Shown: positions 8,265 to 16,234 of the stretch, piece after piece | How positions within the stretch are numbered: the first letter of the stretch is position 1 | Layout: each line of letters starts with the position of its first letter | The notes under the pieces: generated by a model | The model's input: only the letters and a program-made list of their open reading frames with translations | The model's database searches: none | Told to the model about the DNA's origin: nothing | Made by a program: the position numbers and the translations under genes | From: Streptomyces sp. NRRL S-118 | GTDB lineage: Bacteria; Actinomycetota; Actinomycetes; Streptomycetales; Streptomycetaceae | Direction of reading: 5' to 3' | DNA: 34,885 bases | Assembly: GCF_000716335.1 (NCBI RefSeq) | Contig: NZ_KL591026.1 | Span: forward strand, 1-34,885

Positions 8265-9949
8265 GAGGGCCTCGTAGGATTGTGCCGGTGATCGTCGATG
8301 ATGCGCTCGGCCGACCGGTCGGCCAGCGCCGCGATGGTGAGCGACGGATTCGGGCCGACGGGACCGGGCATCACCGAGCCGTCGGCGATCGACAAGCCCG
8401 GATAGCCGTACACGCGCCCGAAGGAGTCCACCACGCCTTCCCGCTCGGTGCGCCCCATCGGTGCGCCACCCACGGGATGCACGGTGATGAGGCGGTTGAG
8501 CCACCACAGGGGATTCGAGGCGTAGCGTCCGCCCAGACTGCGGGACACACGCATCATCGTCTCGTTCATGTGGTCGAAGTACTGATCGGAGGCGGCCAGA
8601 CCCCAGTCGAGGTCCAGATGTCCGTCCCGGAGGAACATGCGGCCGTTGGGCACGTCCCGCCCCATTCCGAGCAGCGGTATGGACGTCGCGGTGAACAGCC
8701 CCTTGCCCATGGCGTCACCGAGCTGTCGCCCCACACGGCTCCTGGCGGTTCTCGTGAGCTGCGACCACCCGCGCCGCAACAGGAACCGCGTGACCCTGTT
8801 CGACATGGTCAGCACATTGTGCTCGACAAGCCAGTTGAGGAATTCCGGGTAACCGGCATCCTCGATGTAGAAGCCCCGGGCGGAGTCGTCGTTCTCCTTG
8901 CGGTCCAGGCGCATCGCACTGGTGATGACCGGGCCGAAACTCGGTTCCAGCATGCGCGGAACCGTCTCACCGGGCCGGTCCCGGCGCTTCTCCCGTGCTT
9001 TGACCACCAGCCCGAGAAAGTCCCCGTTTCCGGAGAAGTGCGTACCCAGCGCCGGGCTGAGGGCAGGAAAGGCGCTGCGGTTTCTCAGCAGCAGATAGGT
9101 GGTGCCGAGCGCACCGGCGGAGAGGATCAGCCGTCTCGTCCTGACGGTGTGCAGCTCGGGAGGAGCGAGCGGATCCCCGCCCCCGGCCGCACCGTGGTCG
9201 ATGTACGAGACCAGGAACCCCTCCCGGACGGGCTCGAACGAGCGGACCTCACAGAGGGTCCGGATGTCCGACCCGAGCCGGTCGGCGGCGCTGAGGTAGG
9301 TGAAATCCAGACTGTTCTTGCTGCCGAAGTTGCAGCCCATGTCGCATTCACCGACAAGCCGGCACGTGGAGCGCGGGCTGTGGTGCAGGTTGTCCTCACC
9401 GCCCTTGATGGGGGCGCCGGGCACCGGCGGCTCTCCGAAGGAGACGGCCAGCCGCGGAAGCTCCCACGGAAGACCCAGCTGCGAGGCGGCCTGCTGCATG
9501 GCGAGGGTCTTGGGCGTGTCCCGGTAGGGCGGCACGCCGAACGGGTACGGCTGCGCACCCATCATGGTCTCGACGCGACCGTAGTGAGGATCGAGGTCCT
9601 CACGTGTGACGGGCCAGTCCTCGTAGCCACCGTCGAACGACTCGTGCACGAACCAGCTTTCGGGCTTGCGGATCAGCACATTCGCGTAGATCAGCGAGCC
9701 TCCGCCCAGCCCGCTGGACACCAGGGCGTCGAGCTTCGAGAAGCTCCACATGTCGTACATCCCGTACAGGCGGGAGTCCGGATCCCAGAAGTTCTTGGCC
9801 GCGTCATGGGGGCTGCGGGGAAAGGACCCGGGTGGGAACGGCTTGCCTCTTTCCAGAAGGCATACGTTCAGGTCGGCCTCGGCCAGGCGAAAGGCGGTCA
9901 CGGACCCGCCGAAACCCGACCCGACGACGACGGCATCGAAAACGTCCAC
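8261..9949 (-). CDS. GMC-family oxidoreductase, cholesterol-oxidase type
   Basis: A 562-residue FAD enzyme. It begins VDVFDAVVVGSGFGGSV, the Rossmann G-x-G-x-x-G motif, followed by LLERG, the acidic end of strand 2. GLGGGSLIYANVLIRKP is the FAD-pocket segment typical of the cholesterol-oxidase branch of GMC enzymes. Near the C-terminus come HPVGGAPMG and PGLSIADGSVMPGPVGPNPSLTI (shown in part), which hold the catalytic-region His and the final Asn-Pro-Ser. GTG 9949 has AGAGG 8 nt upstream; the open frame continues to 10156 but its codons look non-coding. There is no twin-arginine signal in the chosen product, so it is probably cytoplasmic or peripheral. It heads the operon with the patatin and the phosphoesterase. 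It should oxidise a hydroxyl on a bulky lipid or sterol-like substrate. Confidence 0.85.
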   Translation of the reverse strand: MDVFDAVVVGSGFGGSVTAFRLAEADLNVCLLERGKPFPPGSFPRSPHDAAKNFWDPDSRLYGMYDMWSFSKLDALVSSGLGGGSLIYANVLIRKPESWFVHESFDGGYEDWPVTREDLDPHYGRVETMMGAQPYPFGVPPYRDTPKTLAMQQAASQLGLPWELPRLAVSFGEPPVPGAPIKGGEDNLHHSPRSTCRLVGECDMGCNFGSKNSLDFTYLSAADRLGSDIRTLCEVRSFEPVREGFLVSYIDHGAAGGGDPLAPPELHTVRTRRLILSAGALGTTYLLLRNRSAFPALSPALGTHFSGNGDFLGLVVKAREKRRDRPGETVPRMLEPSFGPVITSAMRLDRKENDDSARGFYIEDAGYPEFLNWLVEHNVLTMSNRVTRFLLRRGWSQLTRTARSRVGRQLGDAMGKGLFTATSIPLLGMGRDVPNGRMFLRDGHLDLDWGLAASDQYFDHMNETMMRVSRSLGGRYASNPLWWLNRLITVHPVGGAPMGRTEREGVVDSFGRVYGYPGLSIADGSVMPGPVGPNPSLTIAALADRSAERIIDDHRHNPTRPS

Positions 9950-10419
9950 GCTCGCCACCTCTGTGCGTCGGAGCCCTTGCTTTGACGTCCCCCCGCATGC
10001 GGTCGCTGTGCGCACGATCTCTTTCCATGGTTCACCCGCGCGTGGTGACACGCACGTCGAGAAGTCGGCCGGGCCGGCTCTTCGCTTTCCGGCCTGCCGA
10101 GGCGTGTGCGGGACGAAGTGCCGCAACCGCCGTCCGCGCAGCGGTGTCTCGCACAACCGGGGACGGCCGGGAGCGGGTGCGGGACGAGGCGTCGGTGGAC
10201 CGGGCAGTCACGCGCCGGCGACCGGCTCCCGGACGTTCAGGGCGCCGGCCGGGCCGTTGTCCCGCGGGGCGCCGGAGCCCAAGTGGCGTCGAAGACGCCG
10301 GTGTCGGCGCCTCTTGGCGGTGTCCTGCGCCAGCACACCGCCCGCCAGGGGGACTTGTCGTCCTGGCGGCCGAAGTGCAGGAGAAGGGACGGCCGGGACG
10401 AGAGAAGCGACGGCCGGGA
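9950..10419. other. 470-bp region upstream of the GMC operon
   Basis: No credible gene. It must hold the promoter of the GMC operon, but no consensus -35/-10 pair was recognised. A short GCGTG-GTGA-CACGC inverted repeat lies at about 10039-10053. The right part adjoins the GH15 remnant and may be debris from the same deletion. Confidence 0.4.
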
Positions 10420-10538
10420 TGAAGATCGCCCCGGCCACCGGTGACTTCCTGGGGAACCTGCCCCAGGGGCTGAGCCACCTGGCGCTGATCAGCGCCGCCT
10501 GCGCCCTCGACACCACCGGCAAGGAGGCGGACAGGTGA
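10420..10538 (+). pseudogene. C-terminal remnant of a GH15 glycoside hydrolase
   Basis: The frame reads MKIAPATGDFLGNLPQGLSH and on through LALISAACALD to a stop at 10538. P-x-T-G-x-x-L-G-N-x-P-Q-x-x-S-H-x-x-L is the signature close to the C-terminus of bacterial GH15 enzymes (glucoamylase/trehalase-like, normally about 600 residues). Only about 39 codons remain and nothing upstream in any frame resembles the catalytic barrel. The apparent ATG is just a Met within the remnant. The stop overlaps the GTG of the next remnant (GTGA), preserving the original operon junction. Confidence 0.6.
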
Positions 10539-10810
10539 GCGCGTGGGGGACGGCCGCCGGGGCGTTCGTCGGCACGCCGGTGCTGACCACGGCGTTGCGC
10601 GCCGCCGGGGAGATGCGCCTGACGCGCATGGACCTGCCGTTCCTGCTCGGCACGGCGGTGACCGTCGACCGCACGCGCGCCAAGGCCGCCGGCTACCTGG
10701 TGCAGCTTCCTGATGCTCAACTACGGACCGAGCACGCCCGTGATCACCGTCCTCGTCCACATCGGCTACGGAGCCATCGTCGGGGGCTTCTCACCACGCT
10801 CGGCCCCTGA
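10535..10810 (+). pseudogene. Internally deleted small conserved membrane-type protein
   Basis: The first ~55 codons read as a real protein: MSAWGTAAGAFVGTPVLTTA, then LRLTRMDLPFLLGT-like text (seen as RLTRMDLPFLLGTAVTVDR), TRAKAAGYLVQ. After that the frame becomes Arg/His-rich nonsense. At the same point the +1 frame takes over with FLMLNYGPSTPVITVLVHIG and YGAIVGGF, which looks like the C-terminal end of the same protein. An internal deletion of most of the middle plus a frame change is the simplest reading. I recall intact relatives of about 190 residues in streptomycetes; function unknown. Confidence 0.6.
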
Positions 10811-10830
10811 CAGCCGGCCCGGCTGTCAGG
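10806..10830. terminator. Bidirectional terminator hairpin
   Basis: CCTGACAGCCG and CGGCTGTCAGG form a perfect 11-bp stem with a GCC loop, lying between the convergent remnant and the DUF488 gene. The TGA of the shifted remnant frame (10808-10810) falls within the stem. Confidence 0.7.
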
Positions 10831-10842
10831 CTTCCGCGCCCG

Positions 10843-11385
10843 TCACGACGGCGCCGGAGCCGCGTCGTAGACGAGGAGGCCGTCGGCCCGGAGCCGTACC
10901 CCGGGTGTGGGGGAGTGCGCCGTCAGCCGGCCGTCGTGCATGAGGTGATCGACGGGCACACCGCGGGCGAGCACGGCGAAATCGGCGATGAGGCGACGGT
11001 GGCATCGCCACCACACCGCCTCGCTGCACATCACCGCCGTGCGCTCCTGCGCTGCCTGCCGCAACAACTCCTCCATGGCGGCGAGGAACTGCGGCGTACG
11101 GGCGTGAGCTGCGTAGCCGCGGAAGGAGGCATGACGCCAGACCGTGTCGGGCGAGTCCGGCGGCGGTCTGCGGAACCCTCCCAGACGCTGCTCCCACCGG
11201 TAGGCGATGCCCGCGGCGGGCATCCAATCGGCCAGCCGCTGCCGTGACAGGTCCGGTTCGCGGCGGCTGCCGGGGGCGGTCCTCACATCCACCACGGCGG
11301 CGATGCCGGCCCGGCGCAGCAATGCGATCAGCGCCGCCCGGTCGGCAGTGCTGTGACCAAAGGTGATCAGCCGGGTCGGGGGCAC
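10843..11385 (-). CDS. DUF488 family protein
   Basis: A 180-residue protein beginning VPPTRLITFGHSTADRAALI. The opening T-x-G-H-S and the following VVDVRTAPGSRREPDLSRQ block are the DUF488 hallmarks. RHASFRGYAAH and AVMCSEAVWWRCHRRLIAD follow; the C-x-E...W-R-C-H-R cluster is the family's likely active or metal site. GTG 11385 was preferred over ATG 11418 because GGGAGG lies 5 nt upstream and families of this type start a few residues before T-x-G-H-S. The biochemical function of DUF488 is not established. It lies downstream of the DUF7144/amidotransferase group on the same strand, 129 bp after DUF7144. Confidence 0.85.
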   Translation of the reverse strand: MPPTRLITFGHSTADRAALIALLRRAGIAAVVDVRTAPGSRREPDLSRQRLADWMPAAGIAYRWEQRLGGFRRPPPDSPDTVWRHASFRGYAAHARTPQFLAAMEELLRQAAQERTAVMCSEAVWWRCHRRLIADFAVLARGVPVDHLMHDGRLTAHSPTPGVRLRADGLLVYDAAPAPS

Positions 11386-11514
11386 CGACACCTCCCTGGC
11401 CCACGTACGGACGGACATCGCCGCCGGGACCGTCGCCCAGGGGGTGCGCGATCGTCGGAGCCGGGTCGCCCGACGGGTGAGATGCCCGCGTGCGACCCGG
11501 CCGCCCGGGACGGG

Positions 11515-11922
11515 TCAGGAATCCGGCGACCGCACGGTGCACAGCGCCCAGATGATGAAGGCGTACATCGCGATGCCCACGATCGACCACACCGGGTAGT
11601 ACGGGAGGGACAGGAAGTTGATGACGAGGAGAATGGCCGCCAGGCCCACACCGGCGACCCGTGCCCACATCGACGGCCTCAGCAGGCCGACACCGACGAT
11701 GGCCGCGAGGACACCGAAGGCCAAGTGGAGCCATCCCCACGTGGTGAGATCGAACCGGAAGATGTATTCGGGCGTGGTGACGAAGACGTCGTCCTCGGCT
11801 ATCCCCATGATTCCGCGGAAGATGTCCAGAATGCCTGCGACAAGGAGCATCACAGCCGCGAACGTCACGAGACCACTGGCCAGGGCGTCGTGTCTCCTGG
11901 TCTGGGTGTGCATGGTGGTCAT
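11515..11922 (-). CDS. DUF7144 family four-helix membrane protein (copy 1, intact)
   Basis: A 135-residue protein with four hydrophobic helices: LASGLVTFAAVMLLVAGILD, LHLAFGVLAAIVGVGLL, VAGVGLAAILLVINFLSL and VWSIVGIAMYAFIIWALC. The loop IFRGIMGIAEDDVFV...YIFRFDLTTWGWLHL is the family core between helices 1 and 2. ATG 11922 has GGAG 10 nt upstream; ATG 11913 is an alternative. A frameshifted paralogue of equal length sits at 13039-13446 on the other side of the amidotransferase gene. These proteins are common in streptomycetes and have no known biochemical role. Confidence 0.85.
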   Translation of the reverse strand: MTTMHTQTRRHDALASGLVTFAAVMLLVAGILDIFRGIMGIAEDDVFVTTPEYIFRFDLTTWGWLHLAFGVLAAIVGVGLLRPSMWARVAGVGLAAILLVINFLSLPYYPVWSIVGIAMYAFIIWALCTVRSPDS

Positions 11923-12158
11923 GGGTTCTTGACTCCTGATCGGATGGTAGGTGCAGGTCGGGGCCGCGGACATCACCCCCGCACCCCTGTTTCGGCGGTC
12001 CGGCCCCGCTGGGCGGGTTGTCCGGCCGTTGGTCGCCGGTGGTGGTCCGCCACCTCCTCGTCGTCGGTTCGAGGGTCGATTCGACTGTGCGGGACGGGGT
12101 GACAGGTCCGGATCACCCCCGGCGGGTGAAACGAGGCGGTGATGTCACGACGAGGGAG

Positions 12159-12175
12159 GCCACGGGTTCCGTGGC
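12159..12175 (-). terminator. Hairpin immediately after the amidotransferase stop
   Basis: GCCACGG and CCGTGGC form a perfect 7-bp stem with a 3-nt loop, one base beyond the stop codon (12177-12179) on the minus strand. It probably ends the SHOCT-DUF7144-amidotransferase transcript. The 236 bp from here to the next gene carry no other recognisable feature. Confidence 0.5.
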
Positions 12176-12176
12176 G

Positions 12177-13016
12177 TCAGACGGGTGCGGGGGCGAAGGG
12201 CAGGAGTGCGTCCGCCCCGGGCCGTACGACGCCGTAATGGTGCTCGGGCACCTCGTTCCACGCCCCGGGAAGATCGCCCAGCGGCTCCGACACGACCAGG
12301 CGCGTCTCGTCCGACACCTCCTGCAGAAACGTCAGGTCGGGGTGCAGCGCCCGCAGCGAGTCGACCTTGGTGCTGTAGTACAGCGACCGGGCGGTGCCGC
12401 CGCTGGCGTAGCGGAACGCCCAGGTCACCGAGCCGTCCGTCACGGCCACGGTCATCTGCAGCGGAGCGGCGATGCCGTGCGCGTGACCGGTGCGCTCCAC
12501 CAGCCCCGCCATCCGGGCCACCGCGCCCGGAGGGTCCTCGTCGAGGCCGAAGGTGAGAGCGAGGAAGAACATCACCTCGGAGTCCGTGGATCCCTCGATA
12601 TCGGGGTACAGGGACGGCTCCACGGCCAGGCAGAGCTCTCGGCGCAGCGTGTGGAAGCCGGCGATGGCGCCGTTGTGCATCCACATCCAGCGACCGTGGC
12701 GGAAGGGGTGGCAGTTCGTCTGCTGCACCGCCGTCCCGGTCGAGGCCCGGATGTGGGCGAAGAACAGGGGGGAGCGGATGTGCTGGGCGATCTCGCGGAG
12801 ATTGCGGTTGTTCCAGGCGGGGCCCACATCGCGTACGACCGCCGGAGTGCCGGTGCTCCCGTCCGGCGTGTACCAGCCGATGCCGAATCCGTCGCCGTTG
12901 GTCGTCTCGACGCCCAGGCGGGAGTGGAGGCTCTGGTCGATGAGTGAGTGCGCGGGCTTGTACAGGATGTTGTCGAGCAGTATGGGCGTTCCCGAGTAGG
13001 CCAGCCACCGGCACAT
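12177..13016 (-). CDS. Class II glutamine amidotransferase (YafJ/EgtC-like)
   Basis: A 279-residue Ntn-type glutaminase domain that occupies the whole protein. It starts MCRWLAYSG, so Cys2 becomes the N-terminal nucleophile after Met removal. Then come TNGDGFGIGWY (glutamine pocket), LFFAHIRASTG, QQTNCHPF and WMHNGAIAGF, all standard for the family. There is no synthetase domain, so it needs a partner or hydrolyses an isolated gamma-glutamyl bond, as EgtC does. No egtA/B/D gene is adjacent, so an ergothioneine role is not supported. ATG 13016 lies 22 bp after the frameshifted DUF7144 gene, suggesting a shared transcript. A terminator follows. Confidence 0.88.
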   Translation of the reverse strand: MCRWLAYSGTPILLDNILYKPAHSLIDQSLHSRLGVETTNGDGFGIGWYTPDGSTGTPAVVRDVGPAWNNRNLREIAQHIRSPLFFAHIRASTGTAVQQTNCHPFRHGRWMWMHNGAIAGFHTLRRELCLAVEPSLYPDIEGSTDSEVMFFLALTFGLDEDPPGAVARMAGLVERTGHAHGIAAPLQMTVAVTDGSVTWAFRYASGGTARSLYYSTKVDSLRALHPDLTFLQEVSDETRLVVSEPLGDLPGAWNEVPEHHYGVVRPGADALLPFAPAPV

Positions 13017-13038
13017 GACCGATCACCCTTTCACGTGA

Positions 13039-13446
13039 TCAGCGCCTTCCCGTCTGACCGACGCACAGAGCCCGGATGGCGAAGGCGTCCAGGGCGGCGG
13101 CCACGATCGACCACAGCGGGTAGGCGGAGATGGAGAGGAATTGGCGATGAGCAGCAGTGACGCCACCACCACTCCCAGGAGACGGGCCCACGGACGGCCC
13201 TTGGCCAGTCCGACGCCCATCAGGACCGCCAGGGCGCCGACGACCAGGTGGATCCAGCTCCAGCCGGCGAGGTCGAACGCGGAGGTGCAGCCGGGCGCTT
13301 CGAGGAAGAGGTCGTCCCCGGCGATGCCCAAGATGCCGGCGCGGGACGTCCAGGACGCCCGCGATCACCGTCATGACGGCCGCGAAGATCAGCAGATCGC
13401 CGGCGAACGTCCCGCTGCTCCTGGCCGGTGCGTGCGTGGTCCGCAT
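13039..13446 (-). pseudogene. Second DUF7144 gene carrying two compensating frameshifts
   Basis: ATG 13446, with GAGGG upstream, starts MRTTHAPARSSG and FAGDLLIFAAVMTVIAGVLD. At about 13345 the protein continues in another frame: GILGIAGDDLFLEAPG through VASLLLIAN. At about 13141 it returns to the first frame with FLSISAYPLWSIVAAALDAF to the stop at 13039. Stitched together it aligns with the intact copy at 11515-11922 along its length. The changes fit a 2-nt loss and a 1-nt loss. Either this is a recent pseudogene or there are two base-calling errors; the preserved residues in all three segments mean any damage is recent. Confidence 0.75.
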
Positions 13447-13492
13447 GCCGCCCTCTTCCCGGTATGCGCGTCCGTGGGTGCCCGTGCCGGTG

Positions 13493-13906
13493 TCAGTGCA
13501 GGATCTTCTCCTTGGCGCGCTGGAACTCCACGTCCGAGATGTCGCCCCTGGCGCGGATCTCGGAGAGCTTCGCGAGCTGTTCCACCTCGGAGGCGGCCGG
13601 CGTGCCCGCGGCCCGCCGGATGTAGGTGTCCAGTGCTTCCTGCTGCTCCTGGGCGTGTCGTATCTGGCGCCCGCCCATGCCCTTTCCGCGGGCGAGGAGG
13701 TACACGAAGACGCCGAGGAAGGGCAGCACGATGACGAACACGAGCCATCCCGTCTTGCCGAGCCCGGAGAGCGTGTCGTCGCGGAAGATGTCACCGATGA
13801 TCCGGAAGAGCATGAGGAACCACAGGATCCACAGGAAGACCCACATGGTGGTCCAGAAGGCCCCGAGAAGGGGGTAGTCATAGGCCAAGTCGACATAACC
13901 GTCCAT
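13493..13906 (-). CDS. SHOCT-domain membrane protein with PLDc_N-like helices
   Basis: A 137-residue protein. Residues ~10-80 hold two hydrophobic helices, AFWTTMWVFLWILWFLMLF and GWLVFVIVLPFLGVFVYLL, joined by RIIGDIFRDDTLSGLGKT, a layout known from PLDc_N-type proteins. The C-terminal ~35 residues form a SHOCT domain: AKLSEIRARGDISDVEFQRA then KEKIL. ATG 13906 is fixed by GGAGGAG 6 nt upstream. It is likely the first gene of the transcript that includes the DUF7144 pseudogene (47 bp away) and the amidotransferase. SHOCT domains are thought to mediate oligomerisation; the exact role here is unknown. Confidence 0.85.
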   Translation of the reverse strand: MDGYVDLAYDYPLLGAFWTTMWVFLWILWFLMLFRIIGDIFRDDTLSGLGKTGWLVFVIVLPFLGVFVYLLARGKGMGGRQIRHAQEQQEALDTYIRRAAGTPAASEVEQLAKLSEIRARGDISDVEFQRAKEKILH

Positions 13907-14097
13907 CGCCGTCTCCTCCGCGTCGCTGCCGTGCACTTCCGACGATGGGTGCGGGGGTGCTTCGCCGCATCACCCCGGAAGGGTGAGCGAGCGCGGGCCG
14001 AACACCGCGCCGGGGATGCCGGACGGCAGCGTGCCGGTCTTCACGGTGACCCCGTCACCACCGCCGCTCTGGCAGAGCCGAAGCGAGCGCCGGGTGG

Positions 14098-14691
14098 TCA
14101 GTCCGGGGGCGGGCAGGTGGCTGCCTGGGGGACGTCCTCGCCGTACTGGGTGAGGGAGCAGACGGTTCCGAAGGACACCTTCCATGTGCCGTCCTGGTAC
14201 ACCGCACTGCCCGGGGCGTCGTGCCCGGTGTCCCGGCCGTCGCTGAACAGCTTGTAGCGGACCGCGGCGCGCAGGTCCGAGCCGAACGTCACCGAGTCGA
14301 CGCGGACCCGCAGGAGCCGGGCCTCCCGGTCCGTGGTCAGCGCCTCGATCATGAGTCGGTACTGCTCGCCGTTCTCCGCCACGTCCACCCGGTCCTGAAC
14401 GGACGATTCCGGGCCGAAGAAGCGTGCCCACGAGGTGCGGATCTCCTCCTGCGCGGCGGCCGGGTCCTCCGGTGTGGCCGCGGTAGGTGCGGGCGAGGGG
14501 GAGACGGGGGCCGACGGGGAGGTGCCGGGGGAGGGGCTGCGGGACGGTGGCGTGGCCGAGGGGCCGGTGGCGGTCGGCCGGGGCGGCGGCTCCTGGGCGT
14601 CGTCGCATGCCGCGGTGAGCAGGAGCGCGACGGCCGCGACCGCCGCCCTGGCCACGGTCGTGGTCGCGGAACCTCGTCGCGAGAGCACCAT
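14098..14691 (-). CDS. Secreted lipoprotein with Pro/Ser/Thr linker
   Basis: A 197-residue protein. It opens with arginines, a hydrophobic run VARAAVAAVALLL and the lipobox LTAAC, so the Cys should be lipidated and the protein anchored outside the membrane. Residues ~30-75 are a Pro/Ser/Thr-rich linker. The folded part starts near AAQEEIRTSWARFFGPESS and contains two later cysteines (TVCSLTQ and AATCPPPD), a possible disulfide. The D-P-A-A-A-x-x-x-I-x-x-x-W-x-x-F-F pattern recalls small low-conservation actinobacterial lipoproteins. ATG 14691 has AAGG 8 nt upstream; GTG 14697 is an alternative. Function unknown. Confidence 0.75.
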   Translation of the reverse strand: MVLSRRGSATTTVARAAVAAVALLLTAACDDAQEPPPRPTATGPSATPPSRSPSPGTSPSAPVSPSPAPTAATPEDPAAAQEEIRTSWARFFGPESSVQDRVDVAENGEQYRLMIEALTTDREARLLRVRVDSVTFGSDLRAAVRYKLFSDGRDTGHDAPGSAVYQDGTWKVSFGTVCSLTQYGEDVPQAATCPPPD

Positions 14692-14764
14692 GAGCACCGC
14701 CTTGTCGTTCCCTGCAGTGGAGGCTGGTTACCCCGCGCGGCGTGCGGCCACGCCGGTGGCCCGG

Positions 14765-16102
14765 TCAGCGCGCGGGGGCGTGCAGCGCGTCGGCGACCAG
14801 GTCGTGGCTGTGCTGCCAGCCACCCGGTACCGGAGCGGCATCCGCCACATGGGGATGCCCGGCGTCCAGCCCGGTGTGCAGATGGACGACCGGCTCCGTG
14901 TCGTGCGGCGGCCACAGGCGCACCGCGAGCACCCCGGCCGCACAGGCGATCACCCACAGGGCGATGACGGCCGGCAGGAGCCCTGCCGTCGCGCCGAGCC
15001 GGCCCGCGAGCGGGTACGCCAGCAGCCAGCAGGCGTGCGAGAGGGAGAACTGCGCGGCGAACAGCTCCGTGCGGCCGGCGGGCCCGGAGGAGCGGCGGAG
15101 CAGCCGACCGGCAGGGGCGAGCACCATCGAGGACGCCGCACCGAACGCGGCCCAGGCCGTCAGCAGGGCGGGCCAGCGCCAGTCACCCGTCCCGGCGGCG
15201 CTGATGACGGCCGGACCGGCGAAGACCAGAGCGATGAGCAGGGCACCGCGCAGCATGACGGCACGGTCGGACACCCGGTCGAGCACGCGTGGCAGCACCA
15301 GCGCGACGGCCATGGAGCCGGCCCCGTAGGCACCGAGCGCGACGGCGACGTCCCCGGCGGAGCGGTCGAGGTGATCACGTACGTACACGACGGTGTTGAC
15401 GAGGACGACCGCGCCCGCCGCCGCAACCACCAGGTCGAGCGCCAGCAGGGCACGCAGTCGCGGCACCGCGCAGAAGGACCGGACGCCGGCGGTCGTCCGC
15501 CTGCACAGGCCACCCGTGCGCGGCGATGCGACCGCCTTCGGCAGCGCGGTGGAGACCACCAGCGCCGCGGACCCCACGAAACCGATCACGGTGCCGGCGA
15601 ACAGCCCGCTGTACGTCGTCATCGACAGCAGCACGGCGGCGAGAGCCGGGCTGGCCAGGCTCTCCAGGTCGTAGGCGAGCCGGGACAGGGACAGTGCCCG
15701 GGTGTAGTCGCGCTCGTCCGGCAGCACCTCCGGCACGGCCGCCTGGAAGACGGGCAGGAAGGCGGCGGACGCGGCTTGGAGGACGAAGATCAGGGCGTAC
15801 ACCTGCCACACCTGGCCGACGAAGGGCAGCGCGAGAGCGGCGCAGGCTCTGATCAGGTCGGCGCTCACCAGCAGGGCGCGGCGGGGAAGCCGGTCGGCCA
15901 CAGCGCCGACGGCCGGGGCTATCAGGACGTACGCCACCATCTTGATCGCAAGGGCGGTGCCGAGCACCGAGCCGGCGTCCGCTCCCGCGACGTCGTAGGC
16001 GAGCAGTCCCAGGGCGACGGTGGCCAGGCCCGTGCCCGCCAGGGCGATGACCTGTGCCGCGAAGAGGTGGCGATAGGCGCGGTGGCGCAGTACCGAAAGC
16101 AT
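14765..16102 (-). CDS. MFS metal exporter with His-rich C-terminal tail
   Basis: A 445-residue, ~12-helix MFS protein beginning LRHRAYRHLFAAQVIALAGT, with the loop motif GAVADRLPRRALLVSADLIR between helices 2 and 3. The last ~45 residues are a soluble tail with eight histidines in H-x-H and H-x-x-H spacing (VVHLH, GHPH, WQHSH). Such tails bind Ni(II), Co(II) or Zn(II). It is divergent from an ArsR/SmtB sensor whose palindromic operator sits inside this gene's promoter. Together this supports export of a divalent metal, with nickel or cobalt the best guess. ATG 16102 has AGGGGG upstream. Metal identity is inference. Confidence 0.8.
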   Translation of the reverse strand: MLSVLRHRAYRHLFAAQVIALAGTGLATVALGLLAYDVAGADAGSVLGTALAIKMVAYVLIAPAVGAVADRLPRRALLVSADLIRACAALALPFVGQVWQVYALIFVLQAASAAFLPVFQAAVPEVLPDERDYTRALSLSRLAYDLESLASPALAAVLLSMTTYSGLFAGTVIGFVGSAALVVSTALPKAVASPRTGGLCRRTTAGVRSFCAVPRLRALLALDLVVAAAGAVVLVNTVVYVRDHLDRSAGDVAVALGAYGAGSMAVALVLPRVLDRVSDRAVMLRGALLIALVFAGPAVISAAGTGDWRWPALLTAWAAFGAASSMVLAPAGRLLRRSSGPAGRTELFAAQFSLSHACWLLAYPLAGRLGATAGLLPAVIALWVIACAAGVLAVRLWPPHDTEPVVHLHTGLDAGHPHVADAAPVPGGWQHSHDLVADALHAPAR

Positions 16103-16143
16103 GCGGCGGTCCCCCTTGCCACGACGGCTCGGCCAACACCACG

Positions 16144-16176
16144 ACTATAGGTTCATGTGCGCAACTGCGCACATGA
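16144..16176 (-). promoter_or_regulatory. Exporter promoter overlapped by perfect ArsR/SmtB palindrome
   Basis: On the minus strand a -10 TATAGT occupies 16144-16149. Directly upstream lies TCATGTGCGCA-AC-TGCGCACATGA (written in halves: arms 16153-16163 and 16166-16176), a perfect 11-bp inverted repeat with a 2-bp centre. This resembles the hyphenated 12-2-12 operators of SmtB/CzrA-type repressors. It covers the -35/-10 spacer of the exporter promoter, so binding would occlude RNA polymerase. Confidence 0.8.
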
Positions 16177-16222
16177 GGGATCCGGTCACACCCGCGGCGG
16201 CGGAAAGCGGGCGATAGGCCTC

Positions 16223-16228
16223 TACGCT
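16223..16228 (+). promoter_or_regulatory. -10 element for a leaderless arsR/smtB transcript
   Basis: TACGCT ends 6 nt before ATG 16235, placing the transcription start at or next to the start codon. No ribosome binding site precedes the gene, consistent with leaderless translation, which is common in Streptomyces. Confidence 0.45.
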
Positions 16229-16234
16229 GTGTGC

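Noticed and set aside
12177..13016. Ergothioneine biosynthesis enzyme EgtC
   Set aside because: The fold fits, but no egtA, egtB, egtD or egtE gene is near, so only the broader amidotransferase family is claimed.
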